The notes under the pieces were generated by a model, which was not told where the DNA came from, searched no databases, and worked only from the letters and a program-made list of their open reading frames with translations. Below are positions 1 through 11,440 of a stretch of 64,000 nt of DNA, piece by piece. This stretch comes from Phycomyces nitens (Eukaryota; Mucoromycota; Mucoromycetes; Mucorales; Phycomycetaceae), in assembly GCA_022702545.1 (NCBI GenBank), contig JAHRBC010000009.1:124001-188000 (forward strand), in the 5' to 3' direction. The first letter of the stretch is position 1. Every line of letters begins with the position of its first letter. The position numbers and the translations under genes are program-made.

Positions 1-530
1 GGCTAAGAAATCGGCAGTTATCTACCGTTTTGGTCACATAACTACCGTTTTTTTGGTGGGGCAAAACGGTGGATATGACCCTGTGTAAGGCGAATTTGGT
101 AGTAGCTACCGTTTTTATAGTGGCGAAAATCGGCAGATAACTACCGTTTTGGTCACATAACTACCGTTTTTCTTCACTAAAAAAACGGTAGTTATCTGCC
201 GTTTTGGTAACATTGCTACCGTTTGTTTGGTGGGGCAAAACGGTGGATATGACCCTGTGTAAGGCGAGTTTGGTAGTAGCTACCGTTTTTGCTAATAAAA
301 AATCGGCAGATAACTACCGTTTTGGTAACATAACTACTGTTTTTCTTCACTAAAAATACGGTAGATATCTGCCGTTTTGGTAACATTGCTACCGTTTGTT
401 TGGTGGGGCAAAACGGTGGATATGACCCTGTGTAAGGCGAGTTTGGTAGTAGCTACCGTTTTTGCTAATAAAAAACGGCAGATAACTACCGTTTTGGTAA
501 CATAACTACCGTTTTTTTATCCAACCAAAA
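1..530. repeat. Subterminal tandem array, about 173-bp unit, of CACTA-C
   Basis: About three copies of a 173-174 bp unit. The marker GTGGGGCAAAACGGTGG recurs at 56, 230 and 403. Each unit is built from short opposed modules, AACGGTAG and CTACCGTT, spaced by a few bases, so the region can fold into many small hairpins. The same modules occur in fewer copies at the tips of E1 and E2. Arrays like this near CACTA ends are known to bind element-encoded proteins; binding here is inferred. Confidence 0.85.
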
Positions 531-1484
531 ATGCTTCCGTTATACACTATAACCTCTCTTTTATAGTACTCTATTTGATAATGGGTTCTGCTATTCTTTT
601 ACGACCATTCTTTTGAAAGAATGGTTTATTCTTTATTATAGAATGTCTTGATTTAATTCATACCGTATTTTGCGCACAATTATTATAGAAAAATACTTAA
701 AACTAATGCTATTTAATATTATAAAACATATATAGTACAAACCTTTGTTATAAGCTATACACGCATGATAATACTACGTTGATATACATTAGATGATCCT
801 TAACATTCATTAATTGCTAAAAATTCATTGTGGTCAGAAAAATAAACAATTATATAAACCTAGTACATTATTTTGTACTGCTTACAAGTATATATTATAC
901 TTGTCAATTACTATACCATGCCTCTTGTATTGAATGATTATACTGAAAGGGATCTCCAGATATAAACACCATATGTAATAGGAGGTGAATAGGATATGCG
1001 CGGTAAAATTAGTTGAAGAAGAATATAATTATTAGACAATCGTCTTACCATAGAAAATCAACTTTGGCATATTCAAATCATATGATTCAAGACTGATTCG
1101 AATCTCATTGTAGCAAACAGAGTAATCAGCTCATTAGAAAAGAAAAGTGTATATCTTACAGAGATTGCCAAGTGTAAAAAGGACAAACCGTATTGTAATA
1201 TAGCCGTAAAAAGTTTTCGCTCTTTTGTTTCTGGGGGAAAAAAGAGCGAGCTGCATTTCATTCCTAAATCAAAGGTAATCGAGCTAAAGATGGTTCAATC
1301 GGGATGTCAATCAGGTGTTTATAACCGTGCCGATCTTACATGAAGGAGGCTCATTTGGTTTTATTTCAAAGAGTCAATACAAAGACAAGACAAGAGAAGC
1401 AAAAAAAAAAAGAAAAAAAAAAGCACACTAAGCATATGCTAAAAAATGCAACGGGGCCAATAAGAGTCGGCTAAACAAAAAATC
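531..1484. other. AT-rich spacer of CACTA-C
   Basis: No credible gene. From about 531 to 760 the sequence is clearly related to the E1 left arm at 17740-17970, including the start ATCCAACCAAAA and the stretch around TTTAATATTATAAAAC. It is therefore element DNA rather than host sequence. The short open frames here are not supported. Confidence 0.6.
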
Positions 1485-2509
1485 TTAAACCCTTGTTCTC
1501 TTTCTCTTTCGTACTGGCTCAACACTTGGCCTTGGTGGTGTAGAGCTATATCAAACAGTAGAAATATTATGTTAGCATTGGATTAGCAACAGATGAGCAA
1601 CAACAAAAACAACTTACAGCACATCTGCCATGATCGGTGATTCAGCGCCATCGTCAGTCTGACCTGCCTCATCTGATATAGAAGAAGTGCTTGCTCCGTC
1701 CTGTTATAGCATAATAAAAATATCGTGTTAATTATAAATTATTCAAACGGTTGTTAATTAATAAACTTGCCTGGCTGTTGTCTACCATTCTTCTCTTGTG
1801 AGTTTGGCTGTCGCTTTTGAAGGTGTCACGAAGAAGATTCTTCGCACACCACATTCTTTTGCACTTAAAGATGTCAAGGCCACTGTCCTTGGCAAGTTTT
1901 TCCAGATGCATCATATAATATTCCCTTTGATGCTCTGGAATACCTCTCCATTCTTTCTTAATTGCCGGATAGTCCTTGTCAATCAAGTCGCGCTTGGTTG
2001 CTCGGGCCAAGGTTTTGAGCAAAAGACGCTTCATAGTCAATTCGTGCTCTGTCAGAAGGACCAACTGACACAAAGATTGTCCTTCTGGGACCTCCTTGCA
2101 CTTTGCTTCCCAGTCTTGACGATGAAGCATTTGCAGCAGTATGCTATACCGTTGGCTATCATGCTTTCCTTTGAATTCTCCATCTGTATCAATCAATCGT
2201 TTTCCAAGCCGATTAGGATACTCAGTTAATTGCGCCCTCTTCACAGACTCGGCCACACGCTCAAGAGCTAATAGTAAATATATGTATATGTATTAATAAA
2301 ACGATTGAATGCAAATAAGATAAGGAAACAATCTTACCACTTTGCTCCATGATACCCTGCTGTATTACGTTTACTTCTTCTTCATTGATTTTTGAGCCAA
2401 ATTGGTTGTTAAACTGGTCTTGAAGACTGTGTAACATTTGTTTAATGTCTGCAACATCACGTTCAACTTTCTTAACAGAGTTGATAAGGGTAGTGTTTAT
2501 GTCAGACAT
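1485..2509 (-). CDS. CACTA-C accessory protein, 270 aa, four exons
   Basis: Exons on the minus strand: 2509-2338, 2267-1771, 1700-1618 and 1545-1485. They total 813 nt, exactly 271 codons including the stop. The third-exon junction needs a GC-AG intron (donor GCAAGT at 1770-1765); the others are GT-AG. The first about 55 residues look like a coiled coil (regular hydrophobic spacing around KKVERDVADIKQMLHSLQDQ). The middle is basic and rich in Trp, Cys and Lys, the tail is acidic (QTDDGAES), and the last residues are basic (RKRKRTR), possibly a nuclear localisation signal. No enzyme motif is visible. By position it resembles the second, DNA-binding protein of plant CACTA elements (TnpA-like), but no sequence similarity is claimed. 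It is transcribed away from the transposase gene. Remnants of the same gene survive in E1 and E2. Confidence 0.7.
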
Positions 2510-3195
2510 GTTGATAAAGTGAATTATTAATAATATAAAATATAATGAAGGTTGTACTTTGAATTAAAGAATATATATACTTTGAATATATTATCACCTT
2601 GGTTTATTAAAAAGTATGATATATTGATATAATCATTTGCAAGGCAAAGCTAGGATATAATAAATGATTTACAGTTATCAGGAATATATTGGTGTGTAAA
2701 TTAAGAATCAAAATATAAACGAGCCTTATAACTAATGTACCATGGAGACACTATATATGTAATGGTTATAGTCTCTTAATAATCTAAAGTAAATGACATG
2801 ACCCTAGTCATATCATACTTATTGTAATTATTGACCAACGTGTATTTTATCTATTACCACCATTATTAACCAAGACATGTCTTACCTATTACCAAAATTA
2901 TTGACCGATAGGTAATTTAACAGTTATCGCCAACATTGAGCAAGAGACATCTCAACTACCATTGACATTATTATCAAGAGGTGTTTTGTCTAATAGATAT
3001 ATTAACCGAGAAGAATTTATACTGCCATCATCATCATAATCGTCACTATGAGAAATAGAAAAATTGCTGCAATCATTCAGTGTAAAATCAATCCATATAT
3101 AAAGCTACTCTTTTTACCAAGCTATCAACATTAGATTTTTATAACTCTATATTTCACATCCTCACCCAACCCAGCCAGTTACACTTTTTATTAAT
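2510..3195. promoter_or_regulatory. Divergent intergenic promoter region of CACTA-C
   Basis: This 686-bp gap separates the accessory gene (minus) from the transposase gene (plus), so both promoters must lie here. It holds several imperfect repeats around ATTATTGACC (about 2830-2960) with intervening CTATTACC, and TATA-like AT-rich stretches near both starts, for example ATATATAAAG near 3095 ahead of the transposase start. Function is inferred from position. Confidence 0.45.
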
Positions 3196-6100
3196 ATGTC
3201 TTCATCCAATATCAACCAATCGAGAGACAAAATGTCTATGTTGACATACCAGTGTGCTCAGTGTGCCTTGACTTTCAATAGTTACCAGCATCTAAAAAAC
3301 CACAATAGACTTCACCAATGTTTGTCTGAAGATATTGAAATGCAGGATGATGATGAATCTATGAGTGATTCAGGTAATAATACAAAAATATAATCATATT
3401 CACTGATTCACAAACACTTATTCAAAATAATACCTACCTTTTCTACAGATATCATAGAAGCCGATGAAAGCCTTTCATACAAATGTGGCTGTACTTTTGA
3501 TACCACTGAGGGTAGCGCGCACATATACAATAGTGAGCAAATTGGGCTCAATACCTTCACAAAAGCTGAACTATTGAGTATCCATCTCTCTCACTTGGTG
3601 GTCCAGCATAAAATAACTAGGGCAGCCTACAGAGACATTGTTAGGTTTGCTAACACACTCATTCGGGATCACGATGAGATCATGCTGGGTAAATGATATT
3701 ACTTACTGTTATTTTACTTAACAATCACTGACATAAATTGTATCATTCATTTTCTTTTTAGAGCCTGGAGCCAAGATTAGACATGGTGAAGGAGTAGATG
3801 TTCTACTCAAGAAGAAGTCAGATCTGCAGGGCTATGAATATGATGTGTGCCCAAAGGGTTGCAAGCTGTACAACCTGGACGATGAGCAAGTTGAATGTGC
3901 AGCCTGTGGTGAACAACGGTATAAGCCAAATAACAGTATTGTTAAAGTCCCAATTGCCCAAATGAAGCTTTTGTCCATTGGGGACATTATATCCAAGATG
4001 TTGGCCGATCGAGATACCCGAGAGCTCCTACAATACAGAGCCAACAGAGAATCACGTGCCGGCGAAATCAATGATATTTTTGATGGCAAAAATTATAAGG
4101 AGCTCGTAAGACAAGGCATGTTCGCCAATCCCGACGATATTGCCTTGGGCATATATACCGATGGTTTTGTTAACCAGAAAAAAGGCAAAGCCTCATATAC
4201 CATCATTCATTTAATCATTTTCAACATCGATCCATCCATAAGGTAATTAATATTTTAAACAAACAAAATACTAATTAAAAGCTTAGATATACCACCCCAT
4301 ACCTCATACAACTCGCCATTTTGCCTGGTCCTAAAAAACCATCCAATTTGGATTCATTTTTAATACCCATCATAAATGAGCTAAAGGACCTCGAAGTTCA
4401 TGGCCTCATTGTAAAGCACAATGGGGCTGAAATATGCCGATCGAAAGTTCACTTGCTGCTCGCGTCTGGAGACATCCCTGCAGTTGCAGACATGGCCCAT
4501 CTTGGGTCACATAGCAGTCTGTTTGGTTGCCGTATTTGCGAGACCAAGGGAAAACCAGCAGATAACAGAAGGCATGGAGTATACTTTGACGACAGCTCTG
4601 CTCCTCTAAGACCTGTTGAAGATTTTTATACCAGCAACCCTGTAAGTATATGAATATTCAATTAATCATTCTTTTTATACTAAATAATTATTTATAATAG
4701 ATCAAAAATATATACCAGCCAAGTCTCTTTACCGAGCTCGCAACATTTTCAGGTTCATCATTTTTTGCATTAGATGAACTGCATTTAATTGCAAGAGGAA
4801 TCGGCAAACACCTCTTTGAACTTATATCCGTCGCTCAATCTAAAGACAAAATTTTTTACTATACCCAAGAAGACAATACCCAGTCAGCAGACAATTACCC
4901 TTTTTATATACCCAGATCTGACTTGGAGACCATTGGCAACTGCATTTCCAACTCTAGGCAGTTTATACCCGTTTCATTCCAAGGCAGCTTCGACAATATA
5001 TTCCAGAAAATCGATGGCACTCGTGCAGTAGATTGGCTCGATTTCCTCCTTTACATTATACCCACAGTTGTCGTCCCCTATTTACCAAGCAGGGCTGCAA
5101 AAATTGCCGTCTTGTCCTTGGTAAAAGGGTGTGCACTTGCCTTACAGTGGTCACTCACATATACCCTGATCGACGAAATGGAAAGGTATGTCAAACAAAA
5201 GTGAATCATTACTTTTATTTAACATTTATTATTACCTTTTTTTCAATAGGCATTTCAAAGACTGGCATGCATTCCTATTATACCAAGTTCATCAAAAGAC
5301 ACTATCTCGTAGTGTCTTCCGACCAGTCCAGCATTATCTCATCCATATACCCCATATCATAAGACGCCAGGGCCCTCTAAGGAGTTATTCTACCAGATCA
5401 ATGGAGAGGGTCATTGGCGTCTATTCCAAGCTCATTAGGTCAAAGTCCAAAGGCGGGCGAAATGCCAGCTTACTCGTAGAACGATTTGCGATCCACAGAT
5501 ATATCCATACAGCCATTGATCTTCATAACCATACCAGCATCATTCATCCTCATACCTACAACGAATCAAGTTTCATAAATATACCCAACGATGAAAGTGG
5601 TGCCCAGCTATGGGAACCATTTCATCGTAATACCCAGTTGCTTGATGATACCATTGAAGGCATAAGCAGCAACATTGTGAGAAATGCGTTGCTCAGATAT
5701 TATACCCGAAATACCACCACATATACCACTGAGCTCGCTGACTCATCAATTGTTGTTGCTTCCCGCCTTTGGAAAGACTCTACAGTGTACTCTTCATCCA
5801 TATACCGAAAAATGAAAAACGAGACCAGCCGCGGTAACCATCATATCATGTTTACTTGTACATATAAAAAGTAAGTATTGGTATTAGTCGAAATACAAAG
5901 TAGAGATTGCTCACATTCTTAAATCTTCATCTAGTCATCGCAATATACCCATCCAAAGCTGGCTCGTTGGCACTGTAGAGTTTTATTTTCAGCATAAAGA
6001 TACCCATGGCATAACCCACTTTTTGGCATTTGTTGATGTCATGAAAGAGCATACCACAGCGGCACATGACTTTTCTGTCCCGATTGTAAAGAAGAGACCA

Positions 6101-6283
6101 ACTGATACCCTGCATGGACATATACCCTCACCAACTTTTGCCGTCATCAATGTAGATGACATCATCCATCAAGTTGGTCTCATTCAATACCCACCAAACA
6201 GCAATCAATTTTTTGTGATTGCGCCATATTTTGTTTTTAATACCAACTTACGTATCACCAAGGGTAACCTATCAATCCTATAA
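3196..6283 (+). CDS. CACTA-C transposase (Tnp2-like DDE), 902 aa, seven exons
   Basis: Predicted exons: 3196-3373, 3449-3688, 3762-4242, 4287-4641, 4701-5185, 5250-5870 and 5935-6283. They sum to 2709 nt, exactly 903 codons with the stop, and every junction keeps frame. The N-terminus has a C2H2-like finger (CAQCALTF...HLKNHNRLH) followed by an acidic stretch. Further in is a Cys-rich module (CPKGCKLYN...CAACGEQ). Candidate catalytic acidic residues are D273 in YTDGFV, D362 in SGDIPAVAD and D443 in LDELHL, matching in order the three acidic blocks of Tnp2-type transposases. The C-terminal third (GGRNASLLVERFA, AQLWEPF, VVASRLWK) is what remains in E1 and E2. The product would cut and join element ends in the nucleus. 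Dispersed ATACC words crowd the last 2.3 kb of the gene. The family call rests on motif order, not a search. Confidence 0.8.
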
Positions 6284-6682
6284 TCATTCTCTTATTTTCT
6301 CATACCCAAATATTTAATACCAAATAAAACAAAGTGGCTAATAATGTCAAAAACAAAAATTCGGTTTCAAAAAACGGCAGTTATGTTACCGTTTCGTTCA
6401 CACAGGACAAAAATTATTTTTTTCAAGAATGCTCAACATCTTCAACACCAAATAAAATGCTCATTTCAATAAACAACGTTGCCTAAAAATTTACGGGCCC
6501 TTTCTATGGTACTACAACTACCTCATTGCCAGATGAAAAGAGATTCCATGCGACTTTTATGAATCGGCATCGATGACATTACCTTTCAACCACAATCTGC
6601 GGAGAAAAAGCAGTCTAAAATCAGAAAAAACGGCAGTTATGTTACCGTTTCGGTAGCTGTTCCCACTCCTCTCGCCGTAGTG
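6284..6682 (+). repeat. Right subterminal region and terminal inverted repeat of CACTA-C
   Basis: Two palindrome pairs of the AACGGCAG...TTACCGTTT type lie at about 6370-6400 and 6635-6655, and the tip CTCGCCGTAGTG ends at 6682. The layout matches the right ends of E1 (20500-20899) and E2 (14933-15600, reversed) almost base for base, including the stretch around CCACAATCTGCGGAGA near 6590. Confidence 0.85.
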
Positions 6683-7370
6683 ACCCTTATCGACCACATA
6701 ACGGGATGCAAACAGAACAACGAAAATGGCAATTGCTCTGTGCACTGGGTTTTCGGGCATACCAGGAGTAGCAAAAGGGTCTATTATTTAAAAAGGAAAA
6801 TTATTAACACTCAATTTTTGCTTGCTTTTGTATTATAGCTATTCAATACTGACCTTCACTATCAAACTCCTCGACCTCAATCTCCTCGACATCGGCTTCA
6901 TCATCACTGTCATTGTCAGAGTCGTTGGTGATTTCGGCACCATCGCCATTGACCTCATTGTCAAGTTGATCGGCATCAACCATTTGGTCATAATCCCCAA
7001 AAGGTAAGCTGGGCTGACTGTCAACTGCCACGGATTCGGATTCAATAATCGGCATTGCTGCAAATATGGGTTAGATTAGTTTATTACTCTGCACTGGTTT
7101 TCAAATAAATATATTTTACCCTCAACGTCCAAATCCATCATATCACTTTGTGTGCCTGAGTTCAATTGAAAAATACAAGTTATTATTGCGCAGTAAATGA
7201 AAATTAACACTAGTATACATACTGCTCTCAAATTCGCCAGTTTCTTCAGTTCTTGCTCTCTTACTATGGCATTGGTAAGTGCGCTTGGATACAATAGTGA
7301 ATCCTTGCTGGTTATTGCTGCATTTGTTGCAGTAACAGGCAGTAGTGTTTTGTGCGGAAATAGAAGACAT
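6683..7370 (-). pseudogene. T-family transposase, 5' fragment cut by CACTA-C
   Basis: On the minus strand the exons are recognisable. The first starts at 7370 with a Cys/His motif (CYCNKCSNNQQG...CHSKRAR) and ends at a GTATGT donor near 7221. A short second exon (QSDMMDLDVE) lies near 7155-7122. An acidic third exon (about 7064-6847) ends in EEFDSEG. A fourth begins near 6782 with DPFATPGMPENPVHR and runs into the CACTA-C tip at 6682 after RYVVDKG. This is the same exon order as T1 (29216-29900). Only about 160 residues remain, so no transposase activity is expected. The upstream end (about 7371-7555) is AT-rich, and no CACTG tip was found. Confidence 0.75.
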
Positions 7371-7558
7371 AGTTTATATTATTTGATTGTGAGATAAAAA
7401 AGGAAACAAGTGCTACATATTTTTATTTGCTGTCATTTTATAGACAAGAAAAAGGCTATTGTTCTTTGATCCTTTGCCCGAACCAATAGGATGCATCAAA
7501 ATTATACTTTTTATTTTTAAAAAAAATAATGTCTGAGATGAAAAAAAGCTCTATGTTT

Positions 7559-8149
7559 CTAGTACCCATCTGCACCATTTATACTAGGTGAAATCGAGGG
7601 GTTTTTCCAGTGATTGCCGCCATCAATCTCAGTCTCATCTTCATCGCTAGATTCATCATTTGAATCGGAATCCTCATTGTCAGCTGCAATGAGTGATGAC
7701 TCAACATCTGATTCCTCCTCAACGTCAAAAACATCGTCTTCTCTCAAGAAAGGTATCTGTTGTCCAGTAGTTTCGACTGACATGATAGAAAAGCTGTCTT
7801 CATCTATAATAAAATAAAAGTTAGTACCTGTAATTGATAACCAAAATATATCGCACTTACAATCAATAAACTCATTAGAAATATCAGGCATTATGATATC
7901 TGACTCTTCTTCAACTGTGCTTCTGACATTGGCTGTAATAATTAACAACAAACATTATTAGATTATGAATAACGATATACAATTTCACTTACAATCATCT
8001 CTATCCTTGGGACCAATGCTTGACACATTATCAGAATTCTTATGGCGCATGAATGTCTGTGCATTCTGCAATATTCCATTGGCTGTATATTTGGTACAGG
8101 CCGAACATTTGCACAGGAGGTTGTATGTTTCGTTTTTAATGTTATTCAT
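7559..8149 (-). pseudogene. Second, diverged Tnp2-family transposase 5' fragment
   Basis: Minus-strand exons: about 8149-7992 with CKCSACTKYTANG...TFMRHKN, a Cys/His cluster like the T-family first exon; about 7934-7862 (VEEESDIIMPDISNEF); and about 7807-7559, very acidic (DEDSFSIMS... ending ETEIDGGNHW). Donors read GTAAGT and acceptors TTACAG or TATAG. The order of finger, short exon and acidic exon is the signature of the T-type transposase N-terminus, but the sequence is only distantly related to T1-T4. It stops at TAG (7559) before any catalytic part. Probably a remnant of a related but separate family. Confidence 0.55.
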
Positions 8150-8819
8150 AATAAAGATTATATGAGCAAGAGGTATTATATTTGGCTCTTTTTTATATGA
8201 ATCGTATTTCAGAGCGAGACGATATATATTATTAATCCTATTATCAAACACACCATTTATTCATCATCGTCTTTTGATATCTGGGCTTTGAATCAATCTC
8301 CCTTAATATTTATAAGCATTACAAACCCAATCTCTTACATTCAAAAAAATTGGTGGATTACTAATGGTGCCGAAATTATTAATTATCCTTGAATATTATT
8401 TTTTTATTTTAAAATATTGGTCATTATTATTACATACACATTGATTCATCTTAAATATATTGAATGTTTTGTCTATACAATCAATAAAAAAGCAATAATC
8501 GTAAAAATCGATATAGTTTATAAAAATGAAAAAAAAATAATGCCAATTTAATTTATTTATTTTGCAAAGTCAATTAAAATGTGTGCTATTTTGCGTCAAA
8601 TATGCGATTTAGAGCTCATATATGAAATAAAATGCGAAATTAGGTCTCATCATTAAAAAATTGTCAAAATGATGGAGTTAGAATTCATTTTTAAAAATTC
8701 GTAATAATTCAAAATCTCTAATTCTGGCTAATACAACCCTTCTTTTGCAGTGTAGATACACACGCATATATATATATATCAAAATAAGAGATTATACTAA
8801 CAGTTTTCTAAAATTATAG
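8150..8819. other. AT-rich region with no gene seen
   Basis: Very AT-rich with short poly-A and poly-T runs and a small (AT)n run near 8767-8778. The end, TACTAAC followed by TTATAG at about 8796-8819, reads as branch point and acceptor of the intron before the OTU-like exon. Upstream exons of that gene are not recognisable here. Confidence 0.6.
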
Positions 8820-9791
8820 GCTGGCCTTAAGGCCATGATTAAGCTGGAGGCAAGGAAGAGGGCTCATAAGAACGCAGAAGTTGCAAATGTGAAGAAAACA
8901 CAAAAAAATATTAAAAAAATTAAACAAGAGCCTCTCGACCCAGGTAAGAATTGTTTTTCAAGGATAATTTACTGCCAAAAACAATATTGATTAATAGCCA
9001 TATATTTAGTCGATGCTCCATTCAAAAAAGGGTTCAAGAGACCTGCCACGGCCCAAGATGAGTATGAGTACGACTGTCATACATCTGTTGGAAAAAGGGC
9101 CAAGTATGAGCCAACCTTTCCTGTCTCGAAAGAGATATCAAATGATATCAAGGGTGGGTTTAACCCAATTCCTGATGGATGGTGTGGATTTTGTGTGCTG
9201 GCACACTTGATCTACAAGGATCAAAACAAGTTCCCGCTTGTAAAAAGGGACATGCTTGCTGCACTTCCTCAGCACAGCATGCTTTATGCCAGTACCTTTG
9301 GCACGGATGTCAAACAATTGGAGGAAATTGTGAAACACGGCTCCAATCTTGACAGCAACAACAACAACGATACAACAATCTCAGGATGCACAAATGCCAG
9401 TATGTGGTTTAGCACACCCGACTGTGCTCAGTTAGCTGTGGATACTTACCAAAGACCAGTCTGTGTCTATTCAGACAACCCTTCAATTCCCTCCGCCTCT
9501 TTCCTGCCTTTCTGCCTTCCAAAAACAAAACAATCAAACAAACAACCTCTGATCTTGAATCATGTTAACAACAATCACTGGACAACAGTCGATTTATCAA
9601 GAAATGCATCCAGAAAATGGCCAACAATATCAGAGCTATTCTTTCTTGGGTGTCACCGGAACAATATCCCTGACAACTTCGACAATTACTGGAACAAGTA
9701 TAAAGAGTTCAACAAGCATGATTGCAGAAATGCAATGCTTTCTCTTGCTCCGTGTTCAGAAGAAACCATTGATCTTACTAATATTAATTAA
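8820..9791 (+). CDS. OTU-like cysteine protease, 3' exons only
   Basis: Two exons, 8820-8943 and 9010-9791, join in frame across a GT-AG intron (GTAAGA...ATTTAG). The first encodes a Lys-rich linker. The second encodes DGWCGFCVLAH (catalytic Cys codon at 9183-9185) and NNNHWTTV (His codon at 9576-9578), the spacing and motifs of OTU-type deubiquitinase-like proteases. The product would cleave ubiquitin-like conjugates or a polyprotein. The 5' part is missing or too diverged to see; an internal ATG at 8835 is possible. OTU domains are often carried by DNA transposons in fungi and plants. Given the surroundings, this may be a transposon remnant rather than a host gene, but no transposase domain is attached. 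Confidence 0.6.
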
Positions 9792-11231
9792 TTTTTCTAT
9801 GTTTATCTCTCCTATTTTTGTATTTCTTTTATTCTTTACTTCTATTATTATTATCATACTTATCGTTCACTTTATTAGCTAGACTTCTCTTAAATATATC
9901 CATTATATCAATTTGTTTCTTTGTATTAATCCAAGTCCATCGCTCACAAGTTTAATGATCTTTTGTACTGCCTTTGCATGAAAACTATTCATGGGAATTC
10001 GTTTACCCTGCTAATTACAAACACAATCAACAAATCACAGCTCATAAATTAAGATTTATGTTACACTGATCGATCCAAATCTCTTTGAGATATGCGATAC
10101 CTTGAGTATTCAAGTGATTAATCAATCATTTCAACAGATATAACAATGTAATTTTAAGTAAAGGTAGCGATAAGATAGTAAAATGTACAAAGTAATTTTC
10201 ATTTGATTCTAATCACTCAATTATTAGGAAATGATTATAATAAGTGAAAATTTTGGATTTTTTCAATGAAAAAATAAAATATATTTGGTTGTAGAATCAC
10301 TTTTTTCTCATTTATTTTTTATCAAACTTTTGCAGTATCTATATATTACTTATATATTTTTGAATTTCTAATTTGTTTGACAATTTTTAGATATTTTTTT
10401 ATTTTTTATATTTTTGATGAAATATCTCTTGAACATATTGTAATGAAATACAAGAAAGACATTTTAAAACAAGAATTAAAATAAAAAAATAAAAAATAAA
10501 AACAGGTATGTTATGTAAAAAAAATATATCTATAATCGTGTAAACTTTTATAGATCTGCAAGCCATCAATGGCAACCTGTTCATCATCAAAGTTTTCAGA
10601 AAATGTCTAGTTTGCATGGATTATTTTATTTTATACATAAATCGCAGAAAATGATAAATATATGATTCCAAGTTCAGGTTAAGCCACAAAATGCTTACTC
10701 ATCAACCCATAAATGTATTTCATTTGTCTACGGAATTTGAACACATCACAATATTTGCAAATATTAGATTTTCTTCAGACAAAGTCTTTGATTCTTTCAC
10801 TTGATAATTACAGTGAGAATATATAGTATAAAAAAGTATAATATACCAAATTATTATAATATAATAAAATAATTCTTTTAAATACTCTAAATGTAAATGT
10901 GAAGTGCAATACATATTTATTCTTGATTATCAAATTCATTGAAAATATTTGTGAAACTAATTGATATTTTTTTGCTGTTTTTCGTGGTTTACTGTGACAC
11001 CACATATTTTTTGATGCTACACAACATATCTCATTAGACTTTGCTTTTTCATAAATACTATGAAAAAAATTCATATTTAAGAATAAAGCAGCTATTATAA
11101 TAGTTGAATATGTTTTAAAAAGATATACACTATCTTACAATTTATTTTTAATAAAAATAACAAGTAAGATCATTTCGTTGTTGGGCACGACATTTTGAAT
11201 TTTTTTAACTCAGATAACTCTGGATGGGAGC
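9792..11231. other. AT-rich region with no gene seen
   Basis: About 1.4 kb of low-complexity AT-rich DNA. The small open frames are hydrophobic or Lys/Asn-rich, lack homologous copies in the window and have no splice logic. Nothing further can be supported. Confidence 0.6.
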
Positions 11232-11440
11232 AGATGTTTCTCGGGACACGACATTGTAAGTGGGCACGACGTTTCTCGGGACACGACATTTTAAGCGGGC
11301 ACGACATTTCTCGGGACACGACATTGTAAGCGGGCATGACGTTTCTCGGGACAAGACATTTTAAGCGGACACGACGTTTCTTGGGACACGACATTTTAAG
11401 CGGGCACGACGTTTCTCAGGACACGACGTTTCTTGATAGG
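11232..11440. repeat. Minisatellite, 35-bp unit, about five to six copies
   Basis: The unit contains GGGCACGACGTTTCTCGGG followed by ACACGACATTTTAAGC and is repeated head to tail with a few substitutions. The same core in reverse orientation (GTCGTGCCC) appears three times at about 11684-11733, next to the LTR stack. Not coding; the open frame across it is a by-product of the 35-bp period. Confidence 0.8.

Larger units (their letters stand above)
1..6682 (+). mobile_element. CACTA element CACTA-C, left tip outside the window
   Basis: The right end at 6682 reads inward as CACTACGGCGAG, the CACTA signature, and matches the right ends of elements E1 and E2 further along. The left side (1-530) is an array of the same AACGGTAG/CTACCGTT modules that lie just inside the left tips of E1 and E2. 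Between them are a divergent accessory gene (minus) and a seven-exon transposase gene (plus), both open through their predicted splices. The element interrupts a T-family transposase gene whose remainder starts at 6683. The flank at 6683-6685 is ACC; the matching left target duplication lies outside the window. This is probably an autonomous copy. Confidence 0.85.

Noticed and set aside
1..530. Evenly spaced palindromes resembling a CRISPR array
   Set aside because: The spacers are themselves repeated, the same modules cap transposon ends, and the genome is eukaryotic.
1798..2229. Plus-strand open frame opposite the CACTA-C accessory gene
   Set aside because: The minus-strand gene splices perfectly and is conserved in E1 and E2; the plus frame is its shadow.
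9562..9882. Plus-strand frame overlapping the OTU-like exon in another phase
   Set aside because: The OTU frame carries the catalytic motifs; the other is composition-driven.
11170..11394. Open frame with MSCPKKRRVRLKC repeats
   Set aside because: It follows the 35-bp minisatellite and has no other support.
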